64,000 bases of DNA from Xaviernesmea oryzae (lineage in GTDB: Bacteria > Pseudomonadota > Alphaproteobacteria > Rhizobiales > Rhizobiaceae): the NCBI RefSeq assembly GCF_900177415.1, contig NZ_FXAF01000002.1:744001-808000 (forward strand). Direction: 5' to 3'. The position numbers and the translations under genes are program-made. Shown here piece by piece: positions 56,433 through 64,000 of this stretch. A model generated the notes under the pieces. The model saw only the letters and a program-made list of their open reading frames with translations. It made no database searches and was not told where the DNA came from. How positions within the stretch are numbered: position 1 is the first letter of the stretch; each line of letters starts with the position of its first letter.

Positions 56433-57292
56433 CGCTGACGCGGCAGCAGATCATGACCGCATATTTGGATGCCTGCCGGGCCGAGATCGAGGCCCTGAAA
56501 CCCGGCAACGTCCACCGCTTCGCGGACGGTCACCGAATGACGGCCGGTCAATTCCTCGAAAGCGCCGAGGTCAGCGCACCGCTGGTTTCCGAACCGCATG
56601 CATCGGTCGGCCGGCGCGTTCTGGGCGCCGTGGCGGCGACGCGGGAAAGGGTGGGAACGAACACCAATCTCGGCATCCTCCTGCTTTGCGCGCCGCTCGC
56701 CAAAGCGGCGGAAGGCGCTTCGGCACATTTCCGCGACAACCTGCGCCGAACGCTGGACGAGATGGATGCGGACGACGCCCGCGACGTCTTCGCCGCCATC
56801 CGGCTCGGCAATCCGGGAGGGCTGGGTAGCGCCGAAGAGCAGGATGTCCGGGAGGAGCCGACCGTGTCGCTTCTCGAAGCCATGCACATGGCCGCCGGCC
56901 GCGACATGATCGCGAGACAATATGCGACCGGCTTTTCTGATATTTTTGCCGGCGGCCTTACGGCATGGGAGCAAGCGGCCGACCGGGGCGAAGACGGCAT
57001 GTGGCCGACGGTCTTCGTCTACCTTCACTTCCTGTCGTCATTTCCCGACAGCCATATCGGACGCAAGCACGGCATCGATCTCGCCGAAGAAGTCAGGAAG
57101 GAAGCGGAGACGATACGCCAGATGGTGAGGCAGGAGACGGACCTGACAAGACGGGAAGAGGTCCTGCTGAGCTTCGACAAGCGGCTCAAGGACAGGGATA
57201 TCAACCCCGGAACCTCCGCCGATCTCACGGTTGCTACGCTTTTTGTCCGCAACATGAACTTCGGCTTGCATAATTCCGACTTAAATGCTTGA
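56429..57292 (+). CDS. CitG/MdcB-like protein of the H4MPT cluster
   Basis: A 287-residue protein of the triphosphoribosyl-dephospho-CoA synthase family. Signatures are EALKPGNVHRFADGHRMT, TNTNLGILLLCAPL and FRLGNPGGLGSAEEQD-like AIRLGNPGGLGSAEEQDV. Its presence in an H4MPT operon suggests a ribosyl transfer step in cofactor synthesis, not a role in citrate lyase. The start overlaps the ligase stop by 4 bp. Confidence 0.82.
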   Translation: MTLTRQQIMTAYLDACRAEIEALKPGNVHRFADGHRMTAGQFLESAEVSAPLVSEPHASVGRRVLGAVAATRERVGTNTNLGILLLCAPLAKAAEGASAHFRDNLRRTLDEMDADDARDVFAAIRLGNPGGLGSAEEQDVREEPTVSLLEAMHMAAGRDMIARQYATGFSDIFAGGLTAWEQAADRGEDGMWPTVFVYLHFLSSFPDSHIGRKHGIDLAEEVRKEAETIRQMVRQETDLTRREEVLLSFDKRLKDRDINPGTSADLTVATLFVRNMNFGLHNSDLNA

Positions 57293-57453
57293 ATTTGATC
57301 GGCGAACAAATCTTACTCGCTGCTATCTGGCCAACCGACCCGATCAAAGGGTGCTGCGAACAAGGATAGCTGTCCATCGAGCCTCGTGTCTCGTGGTACG
57401 GCTTCTTTGGACAAACGCATTTTTGACCACAGGGTACATGGGAGGAATTGGCC
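57293..57453 (+). promoter_or_regulatory. Upstream region of fae
   Basis: A 161-bp gap in an otherwise tightly overlapping operon, so fae probably has its own promoter here, in keeping with the high level usually needed for Fae. I see no defined -35/-10 pair of high quality. Confidence 0.4.
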
Positions 57454-57960
57454 GTGGCAAAGATTAGCAAGGTAATGGTTGGTGAGTCTCTCGTTGGTGA
57501 GGGAAATGAAGTCGCTCATATCGATCTTCTGATCGGACCGCGCGGAAGCGCCGTGGAAACGGCGTTCTGCAACGCACTTACGAACAATAAGGACGGTTTT
57601 ACGTCGCTGCTGGCGGTCATCGCACCGAACCTGGCATGCAAGCCGAACACGATATTGTTCAACAAGGTCACCATCAAAGGTGCCAAACAGGCCGTGCAGA
57701 TGTTCGGCCCGGCACAGCATGCGGTGGCAAAGGCAGTGCAGGACAGCGTTGCCGAAGGCATCATCCCGGTGGAGGAAGCCGATGATGTCTTCATCTGCGT
57801 CGGCGTCTTCATCCACTGGGAGGCCGAGGATGACGCCAAGATCCAGGATTACAACTACCGGGCAACGAAGGAAGCGATCGAACGTGCCGTGACGGGCAAG
57901 CCGACGGCCGCGGAAGCAACCGCTCAGCGGGATTCCGTCAAGCATCCTTTCAGCGCTTAG
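57454..57960 (+). CDS. fae: Formaldehyde-activating enzyme
   Basis: A 168-residue enzyme that condenses formaldehyde with H4MPT to methylene-H4MPT. It is almost collinear with methylotroph Fae: [20 protein letters not shown] with catalytic H22, then [35 protein letters not shown] and [15 protein letters not shown]. The GTG start follows GGAGGA by 7-8 bases. A TTG two codons upstream is less well spaced. It links XoxF to the H4MPT pathway. Confidence 0.96.
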   Translation: MAKISKVMVGESLVGEGNEVAHIDLLIGPRGSAVETAFCNALTNNKDGFTSLLAVIAPNLACKPNTILFNKVTIKGAKQAVQMFGPAQHAVAKAVQDSVAEGIIPVEEADDVFICVGVFIHWEAEDDAKIQDYNYRATKEAIERAVTGKPTAAEATAQRDSVKHPFSA

Positions 57961-58209
57961 ACAAGAAGCAACCCCGCACAGAACGAGCCCCCCGTGGAAA
58001 CAGGTGGCCTGTTGCGCCGGTTGTCGAGGCTCTTGGGCTTCAGCAGCGCGCCATCTTCACGCGCGAACCGTTGAAGGTGGCAACGCTTCGGCTTCGGATC
58101 GAGAGAATGGAGCTGGGGTTTGGACAGCCAGTCCCTTCCCCACTCCAAAATCAGCGTCGTGCGAGGTTGAGAAACCGGAAAAAGAGACAACCTCTTCTCC
58201 CGGATGTCC

Positions 58210-58911
58210 TCATCTGCCCATGAAAGCGGAGATTTCGGCGCCGCCGAGCTCGCCGCTATGCAGCGACGTCGCAACCAGGGCGCCCGCGACACCCATGCCG
58301 TTCAGCCGTTTTAGATCGCCCACATTCCGAACCCCGCCCGCGGCGATGATTTCGCGGTCCCCGGCAACATTCTTGATCGCCTGCAGGCGATCGAAATCGG
58401 GCCCGCGGCGGGCGCCGACCTTGTCGAGCGTCATCACGATGATCCGCTTCGGCCAGAGCGCCGGCTGCGAAAGGATGGCCGGCGGCCCCAGGAAGGCATT
58501 GCCGCGAAAATCGAGCGAAAGGATCAGCCTCGGATGCGTGCCGAATGCGCCAAGGACATCCGTATCCGCCTGGCTTTCCGAACCGAGAACCGCGAAGGTC
58601 CCTGTATTGGCGAGCGCCTGCTCCACGTCCTTCGCGCTTCGAAAACCCGCATCGAGCCAGACATCCGGCTTCGGTTGCAGAAGAAACAGAGGGTCGGCGG
58701 TCGCCAGAGCGCTCGAGCCGTTCTCGATCGCATCGAGGTCGGCCACGTAGAAGACCGGGAACGGGTGGATCGAGCGCAGCCCTTCGGCGACGCTTCCGAT
58801 CGCCGATGTCGGGCTGAGCGGCGTTTTGATGGGCTTGTAGGTCTCGCGCATGCCCATCTGCGCGCGCACCACATGGCCGTCTTTGACGTCGAGAACGGGA
58901 ATGATAAGCAA
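58210..58911 (-). CDS. HisA/HisF-like TIM-barrel protein of the H4MPT cluster
   Basis: A 233-residue barrel related to HisA: IIPVLDVKDGHVVRAQ, VFYVADLDAIE, LDAGFRS and IIAAGGVRNVGDLKRL. HisA-like proteins recur in bacterial H4MPT clusters and are thought to work in cofactor synthesis, not histidine synthesis. The apparent start is TTG (58909-58911) with GAGG 8 bases upstream. It runs opposite to the next gene with a gap of about 22 bp. The 249-bp gap to fae holds nothing I recognise. Confidence 0.82.
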   Translation of the reverse strand: MLIIPVLDVKDGHVVRAQMGMRETYKPIKTPLSPTSAIGSVAEGLRSIHPFPVFYVADLDAIENGSSALATADPLFLLQPKPDVWLDAGFRSAKDVEQALANTGTFAVLGSESQADTDVLGAFGTHPRLILSLDFRGNAFLGPPAILSQPALWPKRIIVMTLDKVGARRGPDFDRLQAIKNVAGDREIIAAGGVRNVGDLKRLNGMGVAGALVATSLHSGELGGAEISAFMGR

Positions 58912-58933
58912 TGGTCGAACCTCGGCAAAAACG

Positions 58934-60007
58934 ATGACTCACATGAAAGCCGGAACTGCGGAAGAAGAAAAGCAAGTTATAGGCTGGGACATCGGCGGGG
59001 CGCATCTGAAGATGGCGCGGGCCGAGAATGGCCGGATTACGCATGCAAGCACCGTCAAGGCGTCGATGTGGCTCGGGCTTGATCAGGTCCGCGACGCGCT
59101 GAACCGGCTGCGGCCGCTTTTCGCACCGGACACAACCCATGTCTTCACGATGACGGGCGAACTGTCGGACGGCTTTCCGTCACGGGAAGCCGGCATTCGC
59201 GGCATCCTGGATTTCATCGGAACGGAGTTCGGCCGCGACAATATCCATATCTACGCCGGCCGTACGGGTTTCGTCGGTCTTTCCCGTGCCTACGACCTCG
59301 GCCCCGACATCGCTTCTGCCAACTGGCACGCGACGGCTGAATGGAGTGCCAAAACCGGAAGCGACGGCCTTTTCGTTGACATGGGTTCGACGACGACCGA
59401 CATCATTGCATTCGGTGGCGGAAAGCTCCGCAACAGCGGCTATTCCGATGCGGAGCGCCTGCTGACCGGCGAGCTCGTCTATACCGGCTTCACGCGCTCG
59501 GCGCTGATCGGCATCGCCGAACGGGTTCCGGTGCGCGGCACGATGACGCCGCTGATGAACGAATATTTCGCCAACACGGCCGATCTCGGGCGCGTTCTCG
59601 GTACGCTGGACGAGGCCGACGACCATTATCCCGCTGCCGACCGCAGAACCAAGTCGCTTGCCGGATCGATCGGGCGTATCGCCCGCATGGTGGGACGCGA
59701 CAACGTCGATCTCGATGAAGGCGAGTGGATCGACATCGCCCGCTGGTTCAGCGAGCACCAATTGCGGATGATCTACGACGGCGCGTTCATGGTGGCCGGC
59801 AATGCCAGGCTCGCCCGCACCGCGCCGGTCATAGGCGCGGGGATCGGCCGCCCGCAGATCATGCAGCTCGCAAGACGCCTGGAGCGGCCCTACGTGGATT
59901 TCGGCACCCTCATCGCAGCAGCTTCGAAAGACGCGCGAGATGATGCAAGCAAGGCAGCACCTGCCGCTGCCGTCGCCCTGCTCTGGTCCACGCGCGAAAC
60001 TCTGTAA
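58934..60007 (+). CDS. H4MPT-linked C1 transfer pathway protein (hydantoinase/oxoprolinase family, MfnF-like)
   Basis: A 357-residue ASKHA-fold protein. The first phosphate loop is VIGWDIGGAHLKMARAE and the second is LFVDMGSTTTDIIAFGGG. The family is confined to organisms with methanopterin or methanofuran and includes archaeal MfnF, which condenses the furan moiety with tyramine-glutamate. The start is uncertain because no candidate ATG (58901, 58934, 58943) has a good ribosome site. Confidence 0.82.
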   Translation: MTHMKAGTAEEEKQVIGWDIGGAHLKMARAENGRITHASTVKASMWLGLDQVRDALNRLRPLFAPDTTHVFTMTGELSDGFPSREAGIRGILDFIGTEFGRDNIHIYAGRTGFVGLSRAYDLGPDIASANWHATAEWSAKTGSDGLFVDMGSTTTDIIAFGGGKLRNSGYSDAERLLTGELVYTGFTRSALIGIAERVPVRGTMTPLMNEYFANTADLGRVLGTLDEADDHYPAADRRTKSLAGSIGRIARMVGRDNVDLDEGEWIDIARWFSEHQLRMIYDGAFMVAGNARLARTAPVIGAGIGRPQIMQLARRLERPYVDFGTLIAAASKDARDDASKAAPAAAVALLWSTRETL

Positions 60008-60029
60008 GGACGGCCTTCCCAACCGATCG

Positions 60030-60593
60030 TCAATGCGCGGCGCGGTGTTCGTCCACCCGCTCCATCAGCCAATCCCAGGCCTGCCGTTCGTCCGGCCCGG
60101 CCGTCTTGTCGATTGCGATCGTCAGGTAGGCGATCTCGGAATCGATCTTTTCCTTCGGCAGCATATGCAGCCTGCTCACCAGGATCGCGAGTTCGAGCAC
60201 GGCCGCCTTGGCCCGGTTCATCCCGGTGAAGGGGGCGTGCATGGCCTCCGCAACGACCTTGCAGAAGAAGCGCGGACGCAGTTCGTCCTCCCTGACGGAC
60301 GCGACCTGCAGAACGGAATGGCTGAGCGCCGCCTCGATACGCGGAACGGGACAGCCCTCGACTGGAACGACGGGCCAGTCCCGCCGCCCGGTCAGGCAGC
60401 CCGCGAAGATCCGCATGTCGTCCGTATAGTTGGCGACGGCGAACGGCACGGCGGTGAGGTTTTCGAGCGTGGTGGAGGGCCGGAACGGCGCGATGATCCA
60501 TCCGTCGTCCTGCGCGATGATCCCGAGCGGCGCGATATGCACCCGCCCCTCGGCGCTTACCGTCGTCACGATCGTTTCCCGGATGAGGGTCAT
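60030..60593 (-). CDS. DUF447 family flavin-binding-like protein
   Basis: A 187-residue protein with a split-barrel pattern (VSAEGRVHIAPLGIIAQDDG, FAVANYTDDMRIFAGCLTG). DUF447 proteins are found in methanogens and in H4MPT-containing bacteria. The function is unknown to me. It overlaps the dihydropteroate synthase-like gene by 4 bp and is last in the leftward cofactor operon. Confidence 0.85.
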   Translation of the reverse strand: MTLIRETIVTTVSAEGRVHIAPLGIIAQDDGWIIAPFRPSTTLENLTAVPFAVANYTDDMRIFAGCLTGRRDWPVVPVEGCPVPRIEAALSHSVLQVASVREDELRPRFFCKVVAEAMHAPFTGMNRAKAAVLELAILVSRLHMLPKEKIDSEIAYLTIAIDKTAGPDERQAWDWLMERVDEHRAAH

Positions 60594-61987
60594 GGGACAT
60601 CCTTCTTCGCCTTGAGCGTATGCCCCGCTTCGGCGAGGCGGGTGCGGTCCTCGCTTGTCCGCAGGCTCGCCACGCCCCAGGCGAGCGGCTCGTCCTGCGA
60701 GTAGCGCTTGCCCAGCTTCCAGGCGATCTCCGCCTTCATCAATTCCGCGCCGAGATAGAAGGCATGTGCGCCATCCTGCGCGACATTGAGGGAAGGAAAG
60801 AGATCGAAGGCATCCTTGGCCGTCCAATGTCCCTGATTGTTGAAGACATGGATGCCGTCCGGAGCGGTCATGATTCGAAAATTGGCATCGCGCACGGTCT
60901 CGGCCAGCGCGTCGATATCCGCGATGCCGCTGGTGAAGGGCGAACGGTCGTGGATCTGCAGGAGGCCGGCATCATAGCCGCGCGGCAGCGCATGATCGTT
61001 CTTCGCGGCAAACATGATGCGCCGCGCCCTGTCATGCTCCTCCACCGTGCGCACCGTATGCGGGCTGACATTGACGACCAGCACGTTCGCGATCGCAAGC
61101 TCCGAACACAGGCCCGCAAGGATCGCCGTCACCCCTGACGAATCCGCATCGGTCAATTCGGTCAGGTTGCCGGTGCCCATCATCATCTCCACATCCGGCC
61201 AGCGGCGACGCGCCTCGATGAAGCGCCCCAGAGAAGCGGCAAAACCGAAATGGATCGGATCGAGAACCGGATCGGCAATGAAGGATATGCCCGCTTCCTG
61301 CGCCGCCTCGATGGCACGGCCGAGAGAGTCGAGGTCGCCCGGCACGGCCGGGACCAGAATTGGTGTCGCCTTGTGACGGGTGGCGATATCGATGGTCTTT
61401 TCGTTGAGGCTCAGGAGATAATCGACGCCGGAGCGGGCGGCGAGCTCCAGCTCGTCGGGATTGGCCGAGTCGACGCTGACGGAAAGCCCTTCGGCCTTGA
61501 GCCATCCGATCGCCTCCGCCAGATGGGCGAAGGGCGTGTCGGGAAGACAGCCGAGGTCGATCACATCCGCACCGGCCTCCGCAAGGGCTTTGGCCCGTTG
61601 CAGCAAGGCTTCCGGCGAAAGGACCGATGCGTCGACGATCTCGGCGAAGATGCGCATGTCGTGGCGCGAGAGGTCCGGCAGTTTTCCGGCTCGGCCGAGA
61701 TAGGTCGGCAGATCCGCAACCTCGTCCGGCCCGCGGACGAAGGGGATACCGAACGTCTCGCTCAGCCTTTCCAGATGCCCCCTGAAGCGGCCCGGCAGCA
61801 CGATCCGGTCCGCCTTCAGCGATCGGGACAGGCGCCGGCTGACGATCTCTTCCGTCATCAGGGCTGCGACCTTCACGCCGATATCGATGATTTCGTAGGT
61901 GAATGGCGTCGCTCCCAGTCCGGCGAGAACGTTTTCGAGCCTGGTCTTTGCCAGGTGTCCGGTCAGGAAGACGAGATGTTCAGCCAC
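60590..61987 (-). CDS. Dihydropteroate synthase-related protein of the H4MPT cluster
   Basis: A 465-residue protein. An N-terminal domain (1-110, VFLTGHLAKTRLENVL) precedes a pterin-binding TIM barrel (AGADVIDLGCLPDT, LSVSVDSANPDELELAARS, FIADPVLDPIHFGFAAS). It resembles DHPS-like proteins of methanogens and probably acts in the pterin-ribofuranosyl-aniline step of methanopterin synthesis. The start is GTG, overlapping the flavoprotein gene by 8 bp. Confidence 0.85.
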   Translation of the reverse strand: MAEHLVFLTGHLAKTRLENVLAGLGATPFTYEIIDIGVKVAALMTEEIVSRRLSRSLKADRIVLPGRFRGHLERLSETFGIPFVRGPDEVADLPTYLGRAGKLPDLSRHDMRIFAEIVDASVLSPEALLQRAKALAEAGADVIDLGCLPDTPFAHLAEAIGWLKAEGLSVSVDSANPDELELAARSGVDYLLSLNEKTIDIATRHKATPILVPAVPGDLDSLGRAIEAAQEAGISFIADPVLDPIHFGFAASLGRFIEARRRWPDVEMMMGTGNLTELTDADSSGVTAILAGLCSELAIANVLVVNVSPHTVRTVEEHDRARRIMFAAKNDHALPRGYDAGLLQIHDRSPFTSGIADIDALAETVRDANFRIMTAPDGIHVFNNQGHWTAKDAFDLFPSLNVAQDGAHAFYLGAELMKAEIAWKLGKRYSQDEPLAWGVASLRTSEDRTRLAEAGHTLKAKKDVP

Positions 61988-62531
61988 TGCCCTCGATCTC
62001 TCCTTTCCGGCGCGCCACCGCCAGCTTCAGATCGGCGAAGGATTCGACGACTTCGGTATATTCGAAGGTCTTGAGCCGTTCGGTATTCTCCAGATCGATC
62101 GGCCGGGGATAGACTTTCACCATGCCGTGCGGCGCCATCGTCTCCAGCTCCGGCGCGGTATCGCAGGCGAAGACGATCGACGGCAGGCGGCATTTTCCGG
62201 CCTGCGCATAGACGTTCGTGGCGATCGTGTCCGAAATGCCCGCCACGCATTTGGCGACCGTGTTCGACGTGGCGGGCGCGATCACCACGCTGTGGTAGAC
62301 GCCGTGATAGAACTCACCGACCGGAACCGCGCTCGCCGTCTTGTCGTGCAGCACGCGGGTCGTCTCCGAGAAATCGAGCTTCAGCCCATACATCCTGAGC
62401 ACCTCGTCGGCGGCCTTCGTCACGAAGACATCGCAATGGTCGAGCGAGCGGATCAGCTCGAAACATTCGACGAAGAAGTGGCCCGATCCGGTGAGAACCC
62501 AGGCCCAGCGCGGCGTATGAAGCCGCGTCAT
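61980..62531 (-). CDS. Archaeal-type flavoprotein (AfpA/DmrB-like)
   Basis: A 183-residue flavoprotein of the HFCD/Dfp family: WAWVLTGSGHFFVECFELI, VVIAPATSNTVAKCVAGISD. Related proteins reduce dihydromethanopterin to H4MPT, and archaeal flavoprotein A is needed for H4MPT in Methylobacterium. It overlaps both neighbours (ATGA at the start), indicating a coupled operon. Confidence 0.85.
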   Translation of the reverse strand: MTRLHTPRWAWVLTGSGHFFVECFELIRSLDHCDVFVTKAADEVLRMYGLKLDFSETTRVLHDKTASAVPVGEFYHGVYHSVVIAPATSNTVAKCVAGISDTIATNVYAQAGKCRLPSIVFACDTAPELETMAPHGMVKVYPRPIDLENTERLKTFEYTEVVESFADLKLAVARRKGEIEGSG

Positions 62532-63166
62532 CTGCGATCCCCTCCTCCGGCCTTCGCGTGCATTCCCACGCGGCGTCCCGGTATGCGGCTCATGGGCAGC
62601 TCCATCAGCTGCGAGCGCAGCGACGATGGTCCGGCAATATACAAGCTTGTCTCCTCCCCAAGCAGTTCCGGCAGCATGGCATCCACCACGCCGTTGTCAA
62701 CCAGCGCTTGCAAGCCTTCTGGAAAGGCTTCCGGATCGACCTGCTTGCACAGCAGGAGATGCCGGCCGCCGATCTGCCTGCTCAGCCAGGCGGCGAGCGA
62801 ATCGGACGTGATGTCCCAGGACGGAGCGATGTCGGCATTGCGGGTCATCTGTGATGGAAGCCATACCGGCACTCCGCCTTCCACAAGGATTGCTTCGAGC
62901 TCACCGATCGAGCGGGCCGGCTGAAGGCGCGGATGCCGTTCCGCGATCACGATGCCGAACTGCTCCATGGCGAGTATGGCCATCTCATGGGCTGCGGCGT
63001 CCGAGAAATGCATCTCCCGTTGCGAGGACCGTACCTGGTCCGCGAACGGCCCGCCGCCGGGGACGATCACCAGCGGAAAGGTCGCTGACGCCAGCACGGT
63101 GATCCACTGCTCCATCTCGATGCGGCCGGCCGTGCTTCCTCCAAGCTTGACGACCAGCGGCGTCAT
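62528..63166 (-). CDS. Amino acid kinase family protein (MfnE-like)
   Basis: A 212-residue small kinase. The phosphate-binding VVKLGGSTAG and VIVPGGGPFADQVR match the amino acid kinase fold. In methanogens MfnE phosphorylates the aminomethylfuran phosphate in methanofuran synthesis. The neighbouring MfnB-like domain supports that role. The C-terminus (MHAKAGGGDRR) is short and basic. It overlaps the flanking genes by 4 bp each. Confidence 0.84.
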   Translation of the reverse strand: MTPLVVKLGGSTAGRIEMEQWITVLASATFPLVIVPGGGPFADQVRSSQREMHFSDAAAHEMAILAMEQFGIVIAERHPRLQPARSIGELEAILVEGGVPVWLPSQMTRNADIAPSWDITSDSLAAWLSRQIGGRHLLLCKQVDPEAFPEGLQALVDNGVVDAMLPELLGEETSLYIAGPSSLRSQLMELPMSRIPGRRVGMHAKAGGGDRR

Positions 63167-64000
63167 CCCGCCTTCCTTCCTCCATCGGCCGACGACACGA
63201 CCCGGAGCGGGTTCGACGAACGGGCGCTTTCCCTTTTTCGCTCGATCTGCACCCCGACGCCACCCGGCCCGAGCTCCAGTTTCTCCACCCGGACGACGAC
63301 GCGCGCCACGCGCGGATTTTCAAGGATGAAGGCCGCCGTCTGCTCGGCGAGCGTTTCGACCAGATCGACATGGCCATGGCTGACCAGAGAGCGGATGCCG
63401 TCCATGATGAGGTCGTAGGACACGATTTCGTGCATGTCCTTCGGATCGCGCGTGACGCGAAGAACGTCCGCCGTCACGTCGAACCGTACCTTCTGCGGCT
63501 TGCCGTGTTCGAACCTGTAGGCGCCGATATCGACAGGCAGGACGAAATCCCGCACGAAGATCTGGTCCGTCCCGAGACTGTCGTCGGCCGTACCGGGGAA
63601 ATATCCGCGTGCAGCCAGGAGTTCGAGGCTGGCGCTGGCCGGCTTTTCGACAGGCCGCCCCCCTGGAATGAGGGCACGTATCTTTCCCGTCGCCTCGGCG
63701 TCGATGTCGCCGTTTCTGGCGAGATCCTTGCAGAGCGCACCCCGGAAACCGAGGAAATCCGGCTTGCCCTTATGTTGCATGGAAGGCAACAGCCGCGGAA
63801 TGTCCGGCGCTTCCAGCGATCCCGCCAGACCCGTCATCAGCCCGTGCCGACGTCCTTCGTCCACAAAGTCGGAAATCTCGTCCGGCGGCATATGATCCAG
63901 CAGTCTTCCCTTCGATTTGTCGTTGGTATCCAGCATGATGCCGTAGAAGCCGGCTTTCGCGAACGATGTCATGACGCTCTCCTCATATCGGTGATCGGCG
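63163..64000 (-). CDS. MfnB-FolB fusion (furan phosphate synthase and dihydroneopterin aldolase-like), 5' end outside window
   Basis: The frame is open to the right edge, so the first ATG in the window (63972) is internal. The visible part starts with the C-terminal half of a DUF556/MfnB barrel (AGFYGIMLDTNDKSKGRLLD, GLMTGLAGSLEAPDIP, DFLGFRGALCK). MfnB makes (5-formylfuran-3-yl)methyl phosphate from glyceraldehyde 3-phosphate. A FolB-like aldolase domain follows (IFVRDFVLPVDIGAYRFEHG, VDLVETLAEQTAAFI, with probable catalytic K231 counted from the ATG at 63972, in RVEKLELGP). The fusion joins methanofuran and pterin synthesis in one polypeptide. Confidence 0.85.
   Translation of the reverse strand, partial: ADHRYEESVMTSFAKAGFYGIMLDTNDKSKGRLLDHMPPDEISDFVDEGRRHGLMTGLAGSLEAPDIPRLLPSMQHKGKPDFLGFRGALCKDLARNGDIDAEATGKIRALIPGGRPVEKPASASLELLAARGYFPGTADDSLGTDQIFVRDFVLPVDIGAYRFEHGKPQKVRFDVTADVLRVTRDPKDMHEIVSYDLIMDGIRSLVSHGHVDLVETLAEQTAAFILENPRVARVVVRVEKLELGPGGVGVQIERKRESARSSNPLRVVSSADGGRKAG

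Noticed and set aside
57961..58209. Possible gene in the gap after fae
   Set aside because: The plus-strand frame that starts here runs into the antisense of the HisA-like gene and has no domain or ribosome site.

Overview
The window looks like a replicon of a rhizobial alphaproteobacterium (Rhizobiaceae, in the Sinorhizobium/Ensifer, Shinella or Pararhizobium range). The DNA is GC-rich. The cbbR-cbbFPTALSXE order, a PQQ/XoxF methanol module and tetrahydromethanopterin (H4MPT) genes sit side by side, as I recall for pSymB-like replicons, and a mosaic intergenic repeat resembling the Rhizobium RIME element lies at 14009-14114. No replication origin, tRNA, rRNA, IS element or CRISPR array was seen.

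Layout. (1) 1-3639: end of a flagellar locus, with flgK interrupted by an in-frame amber codon and a large DUF1217 repeat protein. (2) 3640-6622: an OmpR-type response regulator and an EnvZ-type kinase on the same strand, separated by a small membrane-protein gene on the other strand. Both regulatory genes carry the same 17-bp element upstream. (3) 6732-14011: a carbohydrate-acid locus with a fused TRAP permease, LacI regulator, TRAP binding protein, VOC enzyme, RuBisCO-like protein and DUF1537 sugar-acid kinase. The last two suggest 3-oxo-isoapionate (apiose/apionate) type catabolism. (4) 14125-25555: a GntR regulator and an operon for cyanuric acid, biuret and probably triuret and formamide use, with a BMP/nucleoside-type ABC importer. 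A consensus sigma-54 promoter precedes it, which fits nitrogen control.

(5) 25623-36803: pqqEDCBA, xoxJ-xoxG-xoxF (lanthanide-type methanol dehydrogenase), an ABC transporter of the NitT/TauT type, two small cysteine-containing proteins of unknown function and a c-type cytochrome. (6) 36833-46517: the complete operon cbbFPTALSXE with divergent cbbR, encoding a red-type (form IC) RuBisCO. (7) 46539-64000: the H4MPT pathway and its cofactor biosynthesis. These are fhcBADC, a pterin carbinolamine dehydratase-like protein, the beta-RFAP synthase homologue, mtdB, mch, fae, two ATP-grasp proteins, a CitG-like protein, a HisA-like protein, and a methanofuran/pterin operon that ends in a partial MfnB-FolB fusion running off the right edge.

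Taken together, regions 5-7 encode an almost complete methanol-to-biomass route: methanol to formaldehyde (XoxF with PQQ), formaldehyde to formate (Fae, MtdB, Mch, Fhc), and CO2 fixation by the Calvin cycle. Formate dehydrogenase is not in the window. Region 4 adds recovery of nitrogen from s-triazine and urea condensates. Functions are assigned from recognised motifs and gene order, without database searches.
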